A stretch of DNA of 60,003 nucleotides from Anaerolineae bacterium (lineage in GTDB: Bacteria; Chloroflexota; Anaerolineae; UBA3071): the NCBI GenBank assembly GCA_029907105.1, contig JARYMM010000020.1, positions 1-60,003 on the forward strand, written 5' to 3'. Shown piece by piece: positions 15,330 through 24,635 of the stretch. The notes under the pieces are model-generated. The model was not told the origin of the DNA. It worked only from the letters and a program-made list of their open reading frames with translations, and ran no database searches. The stretch's first letter is position 1, and each line of letters begins with the position of its first letter. Position numbers and translations under genes: made by a program.

Positions 15330-16436
15330 TCACTCTTCTCTATGCTCCCCAAACCACAGATCAATGGGCTTCTTCACTCCTTTGGGGCGGAAGGGGAGTT
15401 GCACCTTGCGGCCGGTGCGCGCCGATTCGTAGCCGGCGTAGAGGACCTCCTGCACCACCCGGCCGTCCTCGCCGGTGGCGATGGGCTCCTCCTTGCCGCG
15501 CACGCAGCGGGCGAAGTGAGCCATCTCCTGCGGAAAGCCGTAGTTCCACAACTCCTCGTAGGTGGTGAAGGTCCAGCCCTGCGACGTAGGGGCCTTCTCC
15601 ACCACGTAGCCATAGCCGCGCTCGCTATAAGTAATGAGGGCGTTGCCCATGTGCAGGTTGGCATAGGTCAGCCCGTCCGAGCCGAACACCTCGACCCGGT
15701 CATCCATGCCGCCGCGCCGCGCCCAGCTATCCTCGATCAGCGCCACACCGCCGTTCTCGAACTCCAGAATGCACAGGCTGTTGTCCTCGCCTTTGGTGAT
15801 CTCGCCGTGGACATAGGTCCCCATCTGGCAATAGACGCTCTTGATGGGCGAGCGATCGTAGAACCAGTAGCAGAAAGCGACGCCATGGCAGCCCATGTCC
15901 ATGAACACCCCGCCGCCGGAACGGCCCACATCCCAGAACCAGGGGGCGTGGGGACCGAAGTGCTTCTCGCTCTGCTTGACCAGGTACACCTTGCCGAAGG
16001 CGCCCTCGTCGGCCAGTTGCTTGGCCCGCACGTACTTGGGGGTGAAGAACAGCTCCTCGGCATACATGAGCAGCACGCCCTGCTTGCGGCAGGTCTCGAT
16101 CATCGCGTCGGCCTCTTCCAGGGTCATGCACAGCGGCTTCTCGCAGACCACGTGCTTGCCGGCGTTGGCGATGTCAATGGTCATCTGGGCGTGCAGGTAG
16201 TTCGGGGCGGCAATGGTGACCATCTCGATGTCTTTTTCTTTGAGCATCTCGCGGTAGTCGTGGAACACCCGCGGGATGCCGTAGCGCCTGGCCAGTTCCT
16301 CAGGGTGACCAGGCGTCGGTGAGGCCACGGCCACGACTTCGGCCTCCTCCGGCATGATCTTGAATGAGGCGGCATGGATGTCGGCCTCAAACTGCGAACC
16401 GATGATCCCGACCTTGACTTTGCCTTTGTTGGCCAT
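15330..16436 (-). CDS. Gfo/Idh/MocA-family oxidoreductase (2)
   Basis: A 368-residue NAD(P)-dependent dehydrogenase with the standard CEKPL motif (about residue 95) and DMGCH catalytic block. The Rossmann glycines are in VGIIGSQFEADIH, a variant of GxGxxG. I start at MANKGKVKVG because AAGGAGAGC precedes it and the fold starts there; the open frame runs six codons further. Its closest relative here is the enzyme ending at 11095. It probably oxidises or reduces a cyclic polyol or sugar derivative in the same pathway. Confidence 0.9.
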   Translation of the reverse strand: MANKGKVKVGIIGSQFEADIHAASFKIMPEEAEVVAVASPTPGHPEELARRYGIPRVFHDYREMLKEKDIEMVTIAAPNYLHAQMTIDIANAGKHVVCEKPLCMTLEEADAMIETCRKQGVLLMYAEELFFTPKYVRAKQLADEGAFGKVYLVKQSEKHFGPHAPWFWDVGRSGGGVFMDMGCHGVAFCYWFYDRSPIKSVYCQMGTYVHGEITKGEDNSLCILEFENGGVALIEDSWARRGGMDDRVEVFGSDGLTYANLHMGNALITYSERGYGYVVEKAPTSQGWTFTTYEELWNYGFPQEMAHFARCVRGKEEPIATGEDGRVVQEVLYAGYESARTGRKVQLPFRPKGVKKPIDLWFGEHREE

Positions 16437-16619
16437 TCCTGCTCTCCTTCTCACAGACAGTCTCCCCGCAGAGTGTTGCCGAGCGTTTTACCGTTGAGAA
16501 CGCCGAGCTCGCAGAGCTTTTCTTTGGTTCTCAGCGGTCTCGGCGTGCTCTGCGCTTCGGAAGGGGTGCTCTTCCCTCAACAAGACTCAAGAGGGAGACC
16601 CCCCTCATCAGGGAAACAG

Positions 16620-16657
16620 GGGGCAAGAGGCCTGGAGCGCGTCCCGCCTCTTGCCCC
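16620..16657 (-). terminator. 12-bp hairpin after the binding-protein gene
   Basis: GGGGCAAGAGGC (16620-16631) pairs with GCCTCTTGCCCC (16646-16657). It lies 28 bases after the stop of the solute-binding protein gene and before the next gene of the locus. Such stems often protect binding-protein mRNA or lower read-through. Confidence 0.6.
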
Positions 16658-16684
16658 TTATATAGCTGAACTTTGCTCAGAAAG

Positions 16685-18184
16685 CTACTTGTTCTTGGGG
16701 TTATTGGGGCTGGTATCCAGGATGCGCTGGTGCAGCGTGGCAATCTGGTCCAAGGCCTCTTTGCAGCCAATCTGCCCGATGTAGGCCAGGTTCATGTAGT
16801 TCTGCTGGATGTCCAGGAGCTGCGCGTACTCAGGATACGTCCAGACATCGTAGGCCCAACCTTCGGTCACGCTCTTCAGCGAAGCCCACTTGGCCGTGCC
16901 GGGGATCATCTGGTAATCGAACAGGTCCACGCGAGCGGAGGCGAAGCCGGCCCGCTTGTCGTCCACCAGCATCTTCTGGATCTCAGGAGACATGTACCAC
17001 TTCATGTACTCCCAGGCAGCCTCCTTCTGCTTGGAGAAGGCGTTGATGCCCATACCCTGCGAGCCATAGGTGGCGGCGCACTTCTTGGTGCCGTCCGGCT
17101 TCACGTGGCAGGGGAAGGGAGCATAGGCCCACTTGCCAGCCGTCTGGGAGACCGCCGGATCGTCGTACGCCCCGGCGAAGCTGACCCAGGTGAAGGACAT
17201 GGCGAACTTGTCGGTGAAGGCCGCGCCGAGGATCTCGCTCACGAACCAGGTAGCTGTGGCGGGATCCACCACGCCCTCCTTGTAGAAGCGCGTGAACATC
17301 TCGCAGCCCTCGACGGCCTCCGGCGAGTTGATGATGCCCTTGGCCTGCCAGTTCTTCTCGTCCCAGAAGGCCGCGCCATAGGAGATGTGGAAGGGCAGCC
17401 ACTGCTGGGTGACGCCATCGCTGATGCGGCAGGCATACCAGCCCAGGCCGTAGCGGTCAATCTTGCCATCGCCGTCAATATCCACGGTCAGTTTCTTGGC
17501 GGCATCCAGCATCTCCTCCCACGTCTCAGGCGGCTTGGCCTTCCCTTCCGCATCCACGATGCCTGCCTCCACGAAGAGGGCCGGCTGGTAACTCAAGATC
17601 ATGGTGCCGATGGTCCAGGGGATGAAGTACAGGGGCACATCGGTGTAGTCCCGCCAGTCCTCCACGCCGGTCAGCACGCTGACGGGGACGGGCCAGCGGC
17701 CGTTGTAGGTGGCGTATGGCTGGACGAACATGGAGTTGTAGTCGAGCCCGTCCTTCTCGAAGTAGGAATCCAGCGGCTCGAAGCAGCCGTTCATGACCGC
17801 GCCGCCGTACCACTGGCTATCGTACTCGAAGAGGTCGTACTCGGAGCTTTTCGAGGCGCAGATCTCGCGCACCTTCGACTCCACGAACTCGTAAGGTGGG
17901 CCGGTGATCTCCACCTTGATGCCCGTCTTGGGGGTGAAGTACTCATTGGCGAACTCCTGCTCCACCGGCGTTTGCGGCCAGGCCAGGCTGAGGATACGCA
18001 GGACCTTTTCCTCCTTGGGGGGCGCAGGCGTCACCACCACCTCCTTCTCCACGATCACGGTCTCGATGACCGGCTTCTCGACCACCACTTCCTTTTCGAT
18101 GATCTGTGGCGTCGGGGCGGGGCAGCCTACCAGGCCCACCAGCAATGCGACAAGGACACCCAGAGCGATCAGTTTGGCTTTCAT
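16685..18184 (-). CDS. ABC sugar-importer solute-binding lipoprotein
   Basis: A 499-residue extracellular binding protein of family 1 type. Signal peptide and lipobox read LVGLVGC with the lipidated Cys at 21. A repetitive EKEVVVEKP/VEKEVVV stalk follows (about residues 28-60), then the two-lobed domain (LRILSLAWPQTPVEQEFANE onward). It delivers a sugar, polyol or glycerol-like solute to the permeases at 20627 and 21449. Large size and the two-ATPase neighbourhood recall the GlpSTPQV glycerol importer, but the ligand is not proven. GAGGAGG precedes the ATG. Confidence 0.9.
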   Translation of the reverse strand: MKAKLIALGVLVALLVGLVGCPAPTPQIIEKEVVVEKPVIETVIVEKEVVVTPAPPKEEKVLRILSLAWPQTPVEQEFANEYFTPKTGIKVEITGPPYEFVESKVREICASKSSEYDLFEYDSQWYGGAVMNGCFEPLDSYFEKDGLDYNSMFVQPYATYNGRWPVPVSVLTGVEDWRDYTDVPLYFIPWTIGTMILSYQPALFVEAGIVDAEGKAKPPETWEEMLDAAKKLTVDIDGDGKIDRYGLGWYACRISDGVTQQWLPFHISYGAAFWDEKNWQAKGIINSPEAVEGCEMFTRFYKEGVVDPATATWFVSEILGAAFTDKFAMSFTWVSFAGAYDDPAVSQTAGKWAYAPFPCHVKPDGTKKCAATYGSQGMGINAFSKQKEAAWEYMKWYMSPEIQKMLVDDKRAGFASARVDLFDYQMIPGTAKWASLKSVTEGWAYDVWTYPEYAQLLDIQQNYMNLAYIGQIGCKEALDQIATLHQRILDTSPNNPKNK

Positions 18185-18202
18185 CTTGACCCTCCTCCTG
18201 AT

Positions 18203-18240
18203 TGGGTATTGGTTACTGGATACTGGATATTGGTTATTGG
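18203..18240. repeat. Heptamer array (GGATACT/GGTTATT)
   Basis: Five degenerate 7-bp units (GGGTATT, GGTTACT, GGATACT, GGATATT, GGTTATT) in the leader of the binding-protein gene. Confidence 0.75.
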
Positions 18241-18274
18241 CTAGTCAACATCTGTCATAGGCACCTCCTTTCTT

Positions 18275-19375
18275 TCAATCCATACGCCGACCGGTCGCTT
18301 TATCGAAGATATGGGCGAATTCCTGCTCGAAGGTCACGAATACCTTCTGGCCCAACCGGGGTTCAAATCCCAGGCGATCCCTATCCGCCTGCATCTTCAG
18401 GATCTCCTGGCCGAGCTTCAGGCTGACGACCAGCTTGTTGCTTTGCGGTTCTAACACATAGATCTCGGCAGGGATCGCATCCCCTTCTGCAATCTGGTGC
18501 AATCTGATGTGTTCAGGCCTGAAGCCCACAATCACTTCCTGGCTGCTGGCCCCGGCCTCCACATTCGCCGCCAGGGCCGGCGGCACAGCCAGCTTGAAAA
18601 GGGGGTGACGAATAAACAGGTGGTCATCTTCTCGCTGGAGGGAGCCGTGTAGAAAGTTCATCCCCGGGGTGCCGACGAAACCGGCGACAAAGAGGGTCGC
18701 CGGTTTATCGTAGATCTCCTCCGGCGAGCCGACCTGGTGGATAATGCCGGCCTCCATGACGGCTACTTTGTCGCCTATAGCCTGAGCTTCTACCTGGTCG
18801 TGGGTCACGTAGACCGTCGTGATGCCCAGGTCCATCTGGAGCTTTTTCAGCTTGGCCCTCATCTCGACCCGCATTTTGGCGTCCTGGCTGCCCAGAGGCT
18901 CATCCATCAGGAAAACCTTGGCCCGGCGGACCAGCGCCCGGCCAACGGCCACCCGCTGCTGCTGGCCGCCGGAGAGCTGTTTGGGATACCTGTCCATGAG
19001 TGGGCCCATAGACAAGAACTCGGACATGGCATTGATACGGGCCTCGATTTCCTTCTGCGGGAGCCCGGCCGCTAGCAAAGGGAAAGCCCAGTTTTCCCTG
19101 GTCGTCATATAGGGATACAGGGCAAAACGCTGGAAGACCATGGCGATATCCCGCTCCCCAGGCGGCACGTCATTGACTAATTGACCATCCATGTAGACGT
19201 TGCCTGCGACAGGGCGGGTCAGGCCAGCGATGACCCGCAGGACCGAGGTCTTGCCGCATCCCGAAGGCCCCACCAGGGCGCAAAGTTCGCCGTCATCCAC
19301 GGTGAGGTTAATGCCTTTCAGCACATCGTAGTGCTCATACCTCACCGTTACATTTTCCAATCTGATACTGGCCAT
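18275..19375 (-). CDS. ABC sugar-importer ATPase (UgpC/MsmK type), subunit A
   Basis: A 366-residue carbohydrate ABC ATPase. Walker A is GPSGCGKT (about 35-42), signature LSGGQQQRVAVGRAL, Walker B VFLMDEP, and the C-terminal half is the OB-fold regulatory domain (VGFRPEHIRL). The D-loop region reads GSQDAK instead of the usual S.LDAK, so one composite site may be weakened. It lies 77 bases from a second, equally long ATPase gene. The pair probably forms a heterodimer energising the adjacent permeases. GAGGAACTG precedes the ATG. Confidence 0.93.
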   Translation of the reverse strand: MASIRLENVTVRYEHYDVLKGINLTVDDGELCALVGPSGCGKTSVLRVIAGLTRPVAGNVYMDGQLVNDVPPGERDIAMVFQRFALYPYMTTRENWAFPLLAAGLPQKEIEARINAMSEFLSMGPLMDRYPKQLSGGQQQRVAVGRALVRRAKVFLMDEPLGSQDAKMRVEMRAKLKKLQMDLGITTVYVTHDQVEAQAIGDKVAVMEAGIIHQVGSPEEIYDKPATLFVAGFVGTPGMNFLHGSLQREDDHLFIRHPLFKLAVPPALAANVEAGASSQEVIVGFRPEHIRLHQIAEGDAIPAEIYVLEPQSNKLVVSLKLGQEILKMQADRDRLGFEPRLGQKVFVTFEQEFAHIFDKATGRRMD

Positions 19376-19380
19376 TTTCA

Positions 19381-19446
19381 GTTCCTCGTTGCCTCGTTTC
19401 TCGTTGCCTCGTCCCTCGTTGCCTCGCTGCCTCGTCCCTCGTTGCC
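19381..19446. repeat. Octamer array (CCTCGTTG-like)
   Basis: Eight or so degenerate 8-bp units of CCTCGTTG fill the gap between the two ATPase genes. A longer array of the same unit lies at 51145-51246. Confidence 0.75.
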
Positions 19447-19452
19447 CACCAT

Positions 19453-20553
19453 TCAGAGAATACAGACTTCAGTGCCCTTATCGAAGAGGTGCAGGTGATC
19501 CTGTTGGAACTCCATCCACACCTGCTGGCTCAAGTGGGGCCTGAAGCCGATTTCCCTCTTGTCGCCCCGCATCTTGAGGATGAGATCACCAAGCTTAAGG
19601 TCAACGATCAACTCGCTGCTCTGAGGCTCCAGGACGTAGACCTCCGCCGGGACAGCGTTGGCCTGCGCCTCAGGGCTCAAGCGGATGTGCTCGGGCCGGA
19701 TACCTAATACCAGTGGCTGTCCCAAAGAGACGCGGCCCACCCTGTCAGCCAGGTCCGGCCTCAAGGGGAAAGCGAAGCGATCATTGCAGACATAGAGTTG
19801 GCCCTGCCGCTGCTCCAGACGGCAATCGAGAAAGTTCATCGGGGGTGAGCCGATAAAGCCGGCCACGAAGAGATTGGCCGGGCGGGCATATATCTCCAGA
19901 GGGGAACCAATCTGCTGGATTCGCCCCTGGTTCATCACCACGATCTTATCGGCGACGCTCTGTGCTTCCATCTGGTCGTGGGTGACGTAGATGGTGGTGA
20001 TGCCCAGGTCTTGCTGCAAGCGCCGCAGCGTGGCCCTCATCTCTACCCTGAGCCTGGCATCCAACTGGCTCAAGGGTTCATCCATCAAGAACAGCTTAGG
20101 GCGCCGGATCAGGGCCCGGCCCACAGCCACCCGCTGCTGCTGCCCGGCGCTGAGCTCCCCAGGATAGCGGTCCAGAAACTCGTGCATGTGCAGGAAATCG
20201 GCCGTCTCCTTGATCCGTTGCTCGATCTCCCGGGCAGGCATCTTGGTGGCCTTGAGGGGGAAGGCGAATTGCTGCCGAACCGTCATGTGGGGATAGAGGG
20301 CGTAGCTCTGGAAGATCATGGCGATGTTGCGATCGCCGGGATAAAGGTCGTTGATGCGTCGGCCGTCCAGAAAGATGTCGCCCGCTGCCGGCCGCACAAA
20401 ACCGGCGATCATGCGCAGGGTCGAGGTCTTGCCACAACCTGTGGGGCCCAGCAGAACGCACAATTCGCCGTCCCCCACCACCAGGGTGACGTCATCTACA
20501 GCATGAGTTTGACCATACCAGCAATGCAAATGCGCCAAGACAACCCTGGACAC
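19453..20553 (-). CDS. ABC sugar-importer ATPase (UgpC/MsmK type), subunit B
   Basis: A 366-residue paralogue of the neighbouring ATPase. Walker A GPTGCGKT, signature LSAGQQQRVAVGRAL (Gly to Ala at the third position), Walker B LFLMDEP and a normal SQLDARLR D-loop are seen, then the OB-fold domain (LGIRPEHIRL). The complementary deviations in the two subunits fit a heterodimer. The start is GTG with GGAGGTAC upstream. Generic UgpC-type ATPases often serve several importers, so one of the two may also energise the maltodextrin permeases at 39-41 kb. Confidence 0.93.
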   Translation of the reverse strand: MSRVVLAHLHCWYGQTHAVDDVTLVVGDGELCVLLGPTGCGKTSTLRMIAGFVRPAAGDIFLDGRRINDLYPGDRNIAMIFQSYALYPHMTVRQQFAFPLKATKMPAREIEQRIKETADFLHMHEFLDRYPGELSAGQQQRVAVGRALIRRPKLFLMDEPLSQLDARLRVEMRATLRRLQQDLGITTIYVTHDQMEAQSVADKIVVMNQGRIQQIGSPLEIYARPANLFVAGFIGSPPMNFLDCRLEQRQGQLYVCNDRFAFPLRPDLADRVGRVSLGQPLVLGIRPEHIRLSPEAQANAVPAEVYVLEPQSSELIVDLKLGDLILKMRGDKREIGFRPHLSQQVWMEFQQDHLHLFDKGTEVCIL

Positions 20554-20580
20554 AGTAGTACCTCCGACGAAACCTTACGG

Positions 20581-20628
20581 AACACACAATACGGATTGTT
20601 GCGTGTTCTCTATTGCGTGTTGCGTGTC
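20581..20628. repeat. Heptamer array (TTGCGTG) with inverted part
   Basis: Units of TTGCGTG/TTGCGTG follow an inverse AACACACAAT segment. It fills the gap between the permease and ATPase genes. Confidence 0.6.
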
Positions 20629-21439
20629 ATCTCATCCGCCCGAAGCTCATGCCTCTGACCAGCTCGTTGCGCACGATAACGGTGAAGATGACCACCGGCA
20701 GCATGAAGACGATGGAGCCAGCCGATAGCAACCCCCAGTCCACCCCCATCAACGTCTGCACCTTAGACAACCCCACAGGGGCCGTCTCCGCCACCCTGGT
20801 GGTCAACGATACGGCCAGGAGGAACTCGTTCAGGGATTGGATCAGACAGAAGATGGCCGTCGTGGCCAGGCCGGCCCTGGCCAGGGGCAGGCTCACCTTC
20901 AGGAACACCTGGGGGGGCGAATAGCCATCGAGCATGGCTGCCTCTTCCAATTCGAGGGGAATCTCGTCGAAAAAGCCCTTGAGCACCCACACCGCAAACG
21001 AGATGTTGAACAGGCAATACACCAGGATCAAGGCGATGTGCCGGTCCAGCAACCCCAGTGTGCGGAACACCAGGTAGAAAGGCACCACCACGGCAATGGC
21101 CGGCAGCATGCGCAGGCTGAGGATCCAGAACTGTAGGAAGTCGCTGCCCTTGATCGTGTAGCGCGAGAAGCCGTAAGCCGTCAGGCTGCCCAGGGTAATG
21201 GAGATCACCGTCGTGCTAACGGCGATGATAAGGCTGTTACGGACCTGCAAGGGGAAGTCCGAACGGAAGGCGTTGATGTAGTTTTGCAGCGTCGGCTTGA
21301 AGATGAACACCGGCGGAACGGCCAGCAGTTCGAGCTTGGTTTTGAACGACGAGAGCACAACCCAAAGCAAGGGAAAGAGGAAAACCGCCGCCACCAATAG
21401 GGCGAGAGCGATGCCCAGCGCACGTTTGAGCACTTTCAT
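20627..21439 (-). CDS. ABC sugar-importer permease (MalG-like)
   Basis: A 270-residue inner-membrane permease with six predicted helices. The EAA loop that docks the ATPase reads EEAAMLDGYSPPQVFLKVSL (about residues 186-205). The N-terminal short helix and long periplasmic loop are of the MalG type. GAGGTGGG precedes the ATG, and it follows the MalF-like gene by nine bases. It forms the channel with that protein. Confidence 0.93.
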   Translation of the reverse strand: MKVLKRALGIALALLVAAVFLFPLLWVVLSSFKTKLELLAVPPVFIFKPTLQNYINAFRSDFPLQVRNSLIIAVSTTVISITLGSLTAYGFSRYTIKGSDFLQFWILSLRMLPAIAVVVPFYLVFRTLGLLDRHIALILVYCLFNISFAVWVLKGFFDEIPLELEEAAMLDGYSPPQVFLKVSLPLARAGLATTAIFCLIQSLNEFLLAVSLTTRVAETAPVGLSKVQTLMGVDWGLLSAGSIVFMLPVVIFTVIVRNELVRGMSFGRMR

Positions 21440-21448
21440 TGACCCACC

Positions 21449-22393
21449 TCATAAGCCGGTAGATACCTGTTCGACCTTGATGGGGGTGATCAATCTGATC
21501 AGGATGTTGGCCACGATGTTAATGATGATCACCACTATCCAGGAGATTGCGGCCGCCATGCCCACGTTGAAGAACATGATCTGGTGCCGATAGCCCAGGA
21601 TGGATAGCGTGGACGTGAAGTTGCCGGGACCGCCCCCGGTCAGGATGAAGGGCGAATCGAACAACTTCAACGTATCAATGGAGCGGAAGAGCAGGGCCAG
21701 CAAGAGCGGGAAGCGCAGATAGGGCCAATAGATCTGGCGGAACTTCAGCCAGGTGGAGGCCCGATCGAGGGTGGCCGCTTCCAACAGCTCCGCCGGTATC
21801 GTTCCCACGCCAGCCAACACCAGCAGAGCTACAAAGGGTGTCCACTGCCATACATCCACCACCACCACCGCCACCTGCGCCCAGAACGGATGAGTCAGCC
21901 AGGGAATGGCCGGAAGACCGATCCGGGTCAACATGTAATCCACAATGCCGAAGGTCTGGTCGAACATAAACCGCCAGAACAGCCCAATGCAGAACGGGGC
22001 GAGCATCATGGGCAGGAAGACGATCAACCTGATGATGCCCATGCCGGTGAAGCGCTGATTGAGTATGAAAGCGAGCAGGATGCCCAGCACCACCTCGATG
22101 GAAACAGCGGCTATGGTGAACTGCACCGTGACCCGCGTGGCCAACCAGAACTGAGGGTCGGTAAACATGTAGATATAGTTGCCCAGGCCAATCCAGATCG
22201 CTCTGCTCCCCAGGGTGTAGTTGAACAGGCTCACCCCGAGGGAGAAGATGAGAGGGACAATGGCCAGAAGCAACAGCAGGGTGATGGTAGGTATGAAGAG
22301 CAGCCGCCGCCACCATAAATCCCTGAGACCCGCTGCGGCCTCCACAGCCGTGGCCGGTCCTTCTCTCTCGTTAACCATTGCCTCTTGCGACAT
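21449..22393 (-). CDS. ABC sugar-importer permease (MalF-like)
   Basis: A 314-residue partner of the MalG-like permease, with six predicted helices and an EAA-type loop (ELLEAATLDRASTWLKFRQI). I start at MSQEAMVNERE because AGGAG lies in front; an open frame of 18 codons further upstream is encoded by a repeat array. It shares transcription with the downstream ATPases and binding protein. Confidence 0.92.
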   Translation of the reverse strand: MSQEAMVNEREGPATAVEAAAGLRDLWWRRLLFIPTITLLLLLAIVPLIFSLGVSLFNYTLGSRAIWIGLGNYIYMFTDPQFWLATRVTVQFTIAAVSIEVVLGILLAFILNQRFTGMGIIRLIVFLPMMLAPFCIGLFWRFMFDQTFGIVDYMLTRIGLPAIPWLTHPFWAQVAVVVVDVWQWTPFVALLVLAGVGTIPAELLEAATLDRASTWLKFRQIYWPYLRFPLLLALLFRSIDTLKLFDSPFILTGGGPGNFTSTLSILGYRHQIMFFNVGMAAAISWIVVIIINIVANILIRLITPIKVEQVSTGL

Positions 22394-22405
22394 CGTGTCT
22401 CCTGC

Positions 22406-22449
22406 ACGTGTTATGTGTTGCGTGTTGCGTAACGGAATACGCAACACGT
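22406..22449. repeat. Heptamer array (GTGTTGC) with inverted arm
   Basis: GTGTTGCGTGTTGCGT is followed by ACGCAACACG, giving an inverted pair between the isomerase and MalF-like genes. Confidence 0.7.
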
Positions 22450-22459
22450 CTTTCAGGTG

Positions 22460-23401
22460 TCACCCCGTGTACAGTTCGAGTGTCTTCCTGGCCAACAGGA
22501 AGCCGCGCTTGACCAGTTCCTCCGTCCCCTCCCAGTTGCGGTCCTCGTGCTCGATGCTGAGCACGAAGTCATACCCCACATCGTAGAGGGCGGCAATCAG
22601 CTTCTGCCAGTCCACCAGGCCCAGTCCAGGCAGACGCGGTATCTGCCAGCGGAAGCCACAGCCCAGGATGCCATCCTGATAGAACATCTCCTGGTCAATG
22701 GCCATGTCCTTGGCGTGCACGTGGAAGATGCGCTCGCCGAAATCGTAGACGAAGCGGATGTAATCAATCTGCTGCCACACCAGGTGCGAGGGGTCGAAGT
22801 TGAGGCCGAAGTTGGCGTCGGGCACGGCCTCGAACATACGGTGCAGCAGGGCGGGCGAATGAGGCAGGTTGGAACCACCAGGCCAGGTGTCGGCCCAGAG
22901 CATAGGGCAGTTCTCGATGGCGATCTTGACGTTGTGGTCTGCGGCGAACTCGACCAACCCCGGCCACACTTTCATGAACTCCTCGAAATTGTAGTCCAGG
23001 TCCTTTCGCCAGTCCCGTCCGGTGAGCTCCGGATTCCAGCTCCGCCCCACAAAGGTGCCCACGATGCCCACACCCAGCATCTCAGCGCCGAGGATGACCT
23101 TCTTCAGGTGGGCGATGACGTGTTCGCGGTGTGCAGGGTCAGGGTGAAGGGGGTTGGGGTAGTAACCCAGGGAGGAAATCTGCAGCCCCTTCTCGGCCAG
23201 CATGCCGTTGATCTCCGAGGCCCTGGCCGGGGTCAACGAATCCACATCAATGTGGACCACCCCGCCGTACTTGCGATCTTTGGCCTCGCCGGCCGGCCAG
23301 CAGGCAATCTCCAGCATCTGGAACCCGCTCTCCGAGGCCCACGTGGCCAGCTCTTCCAGGGATAGGTTGGGAAAGGCTGCGGTCATTACGCCGATTTTCA
23401 T
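22460..23401 (-). CDS. Sugar phosphate isomerase/epimerase-like TIM barrel
   Basis: A 313-residue member of the xylose-isomerase-like TIM-barrel superfamily (AP endonuclease 2 fold), which includes IolE, IolI and ketose epimerases. The metal ligands of the family can be placed in AIENCP, NFDPSHL, HVHAKD and SIEHED. It probably interconverts a keto sugar or inositol intermediate in the pathway of the neighbouring dehydrogenases. CAGGAGGAC precedes the ATG. The exact substrate cannot be assigned. Confidence 0.88.
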   Translation of the reverse strand: MKIGVMTAAFPNLSLEELATWASESGFQMLEIACWPAGEAKDRKYGGVVHIDVDSLTPARASEINGMLAEKGLQISSLGYYPNPLHPDPAHREHVIAHLKKVILGAEMLGVGIVGTFVGRSWNPELTGRDWRKDLDYNFEEFMKVWPGLVEFAADHNVKIAIENCPMLWADTWPGGSNLPHSPALLHRMFEAVPDANFGLNFDPSHLVWQQIDYIRFVYDFGERIFHVHAKDMAIDQEMFYQDGILGCGFRWQIPRLPGLGLVDWQKLIAALYDVGYDFVLSIEHEDRNWEGTEELVKRGFLLARKTLELYTG

Positions 23402-23438
23402 GGTCGTGTCCTCCTGTTGTGTGGTGCGTGTTCCGTAG

Positions 23439-24590
23439 CTAGCGTTTGATCTCTACCCACCTCTGCTCCTTCGCGCTGCGTGCAATGGCCTCGCAGAGGA
23501 GGATCTCCTCGTGGCCATCGGCGAAGGTCGGGAAATCCGGCGGCGCGGTGAAATCGCCCGCCCGGATGTAACGATAGACGGCGCGGTACAGTTGTTTGAA
23601 CGTGTCGGGGAAGCCCTCGTTGTGTCCGCCAGGGTAGCCGGTGAAATCCCTGGCTGGAGGAGTGAGGAGCGAGGGATCTTTCATCAGCACCTCGTTGGGC
23701 CCATCCCGGCGGCCGATCCACAGCTCGTTGGGCCGCTCCGAATCCCAGGCCAGCGATGATTTCGATCCATTGATCTCGAAGGCCAGGCGGTTCTTGCGCC
23801 CGGCCGATACCTGCGAGACGGTCATCACCCCTTTGGCTCCGTTCTCGTAGGTCAGGAGCACGGTGGCATAGTCCTCGGTATGAATGGGCTGCTCGATGTA
23901 GTCCTCCGGGCGGAGCTCTTTGCCGGCGAAGGTGTCAATGGGTTTGCCTGGCTTCTTGCGCACCGGGATAAAGGTGCGGAAATCGGCCAGCACAGCCTGA
24001 ACGCGCAGGCCGGTGATGAAACTGGTCAGATCCAGCCAGTGGGTGCCGATGTCGGCCACAGCGCGCAGGCTGCCGCCCAGCTCAGGCTCCAGCCGCCAGT
24101 TCCAATCGGTGTCGTAGAAGAGCCAGTCCTGGAGGTAGGAACCACGGACGATGTACACCTCGCCCAGGTCGCCGCGGGCGGCGCGCGCCCGCGCTTCCTG
24201 ACATAAGGGATAGAAGCGGATGTTGTAGTTGACGGCGTGGACGACCCCCGCCTCCCGCGCCAGGCTGAGCAGCTCGGCGGACTCCTGCGAGTTCATGGCC
24301 AACGGCTTCTCGCACACCACGTGCTTGCCGGCAGCGATCGCGGCTTTGGCCATGGGATAGTGCAGGTAGTTGGGACTGGTGATGTGGACGACGTGCACCG
24401 CCGGATCGCCCACCAGCTCACGCCAGTCCGCGTAGACCTTGGGGACGTGGAGCGCCTCGGCCTTGGGGCGGGCCCGCTCCGGGCTGGACCCGGCGATGCC
24501 TACAACCTCAACGCCCAAACGCCGTAACGCTTCCACGTGGGCGGGGCCGATGAATCCCGTTCCGATGACGGCAGCTCGTATCGCCTCCAT
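23439..24590 (-). CDS. Gfo/Idh/MocA-family oxidoreductase (3)
   Basis: A 383-residue NAD(P)-dependent dehydrogenase. Rossmann motif GTGFIG (residues 10-15), [10 protein letters not shown] (about 94-103), catalytic DIGTHWLDL. It is of a different subgroup from the two paralogues downstream, with the long [20 protein letters not shown] strand seen in inositol dehydrogenase-like enzymes. ATGGAGGCC precedes the ATG. It lies between the isomerase-like gene and deoC, so the three probably act in sequence. Confidence 0.9.
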   Translation of the reverse strand: MEAIRAAVIGTGFIGPAHVEALRRLGVEVVGIAGSSPERARPKAEALHVPKVYADWRELVGDPAVHVVHITSPNYLHYPMAKAAIAAGKHVVCEKPLAMNSQESAELLSLAREAGVVHAVNYNIRFYPLCQEARARAARGDLGEVYIVRGSYLQDWLFYDTDWNWRLEPELGGSLRAVADIGTHWLDLTSFITGLRVQAVLADFRTFIPVRKKPGKPIDTFAGKELRPEDYIEQPIHTEDYATVLLTYENGAKGVMTVSQVSAGRKNRLAFEINGSKSSLAWDSERPNELWIGRRDGPNEVLMKDPSLLTPPARDFTGYPGGHNEGFPDTFKQLYRAVYRYIRAGDFTAPPDFPTFADGHEEILLCEAIARSAKEQRWVEIKR

Positions 24591-24635
24591 ATGCTGGCCT
24601 CCATTTGTGGGGGCAAATTGCCAATTTGCCCTACG

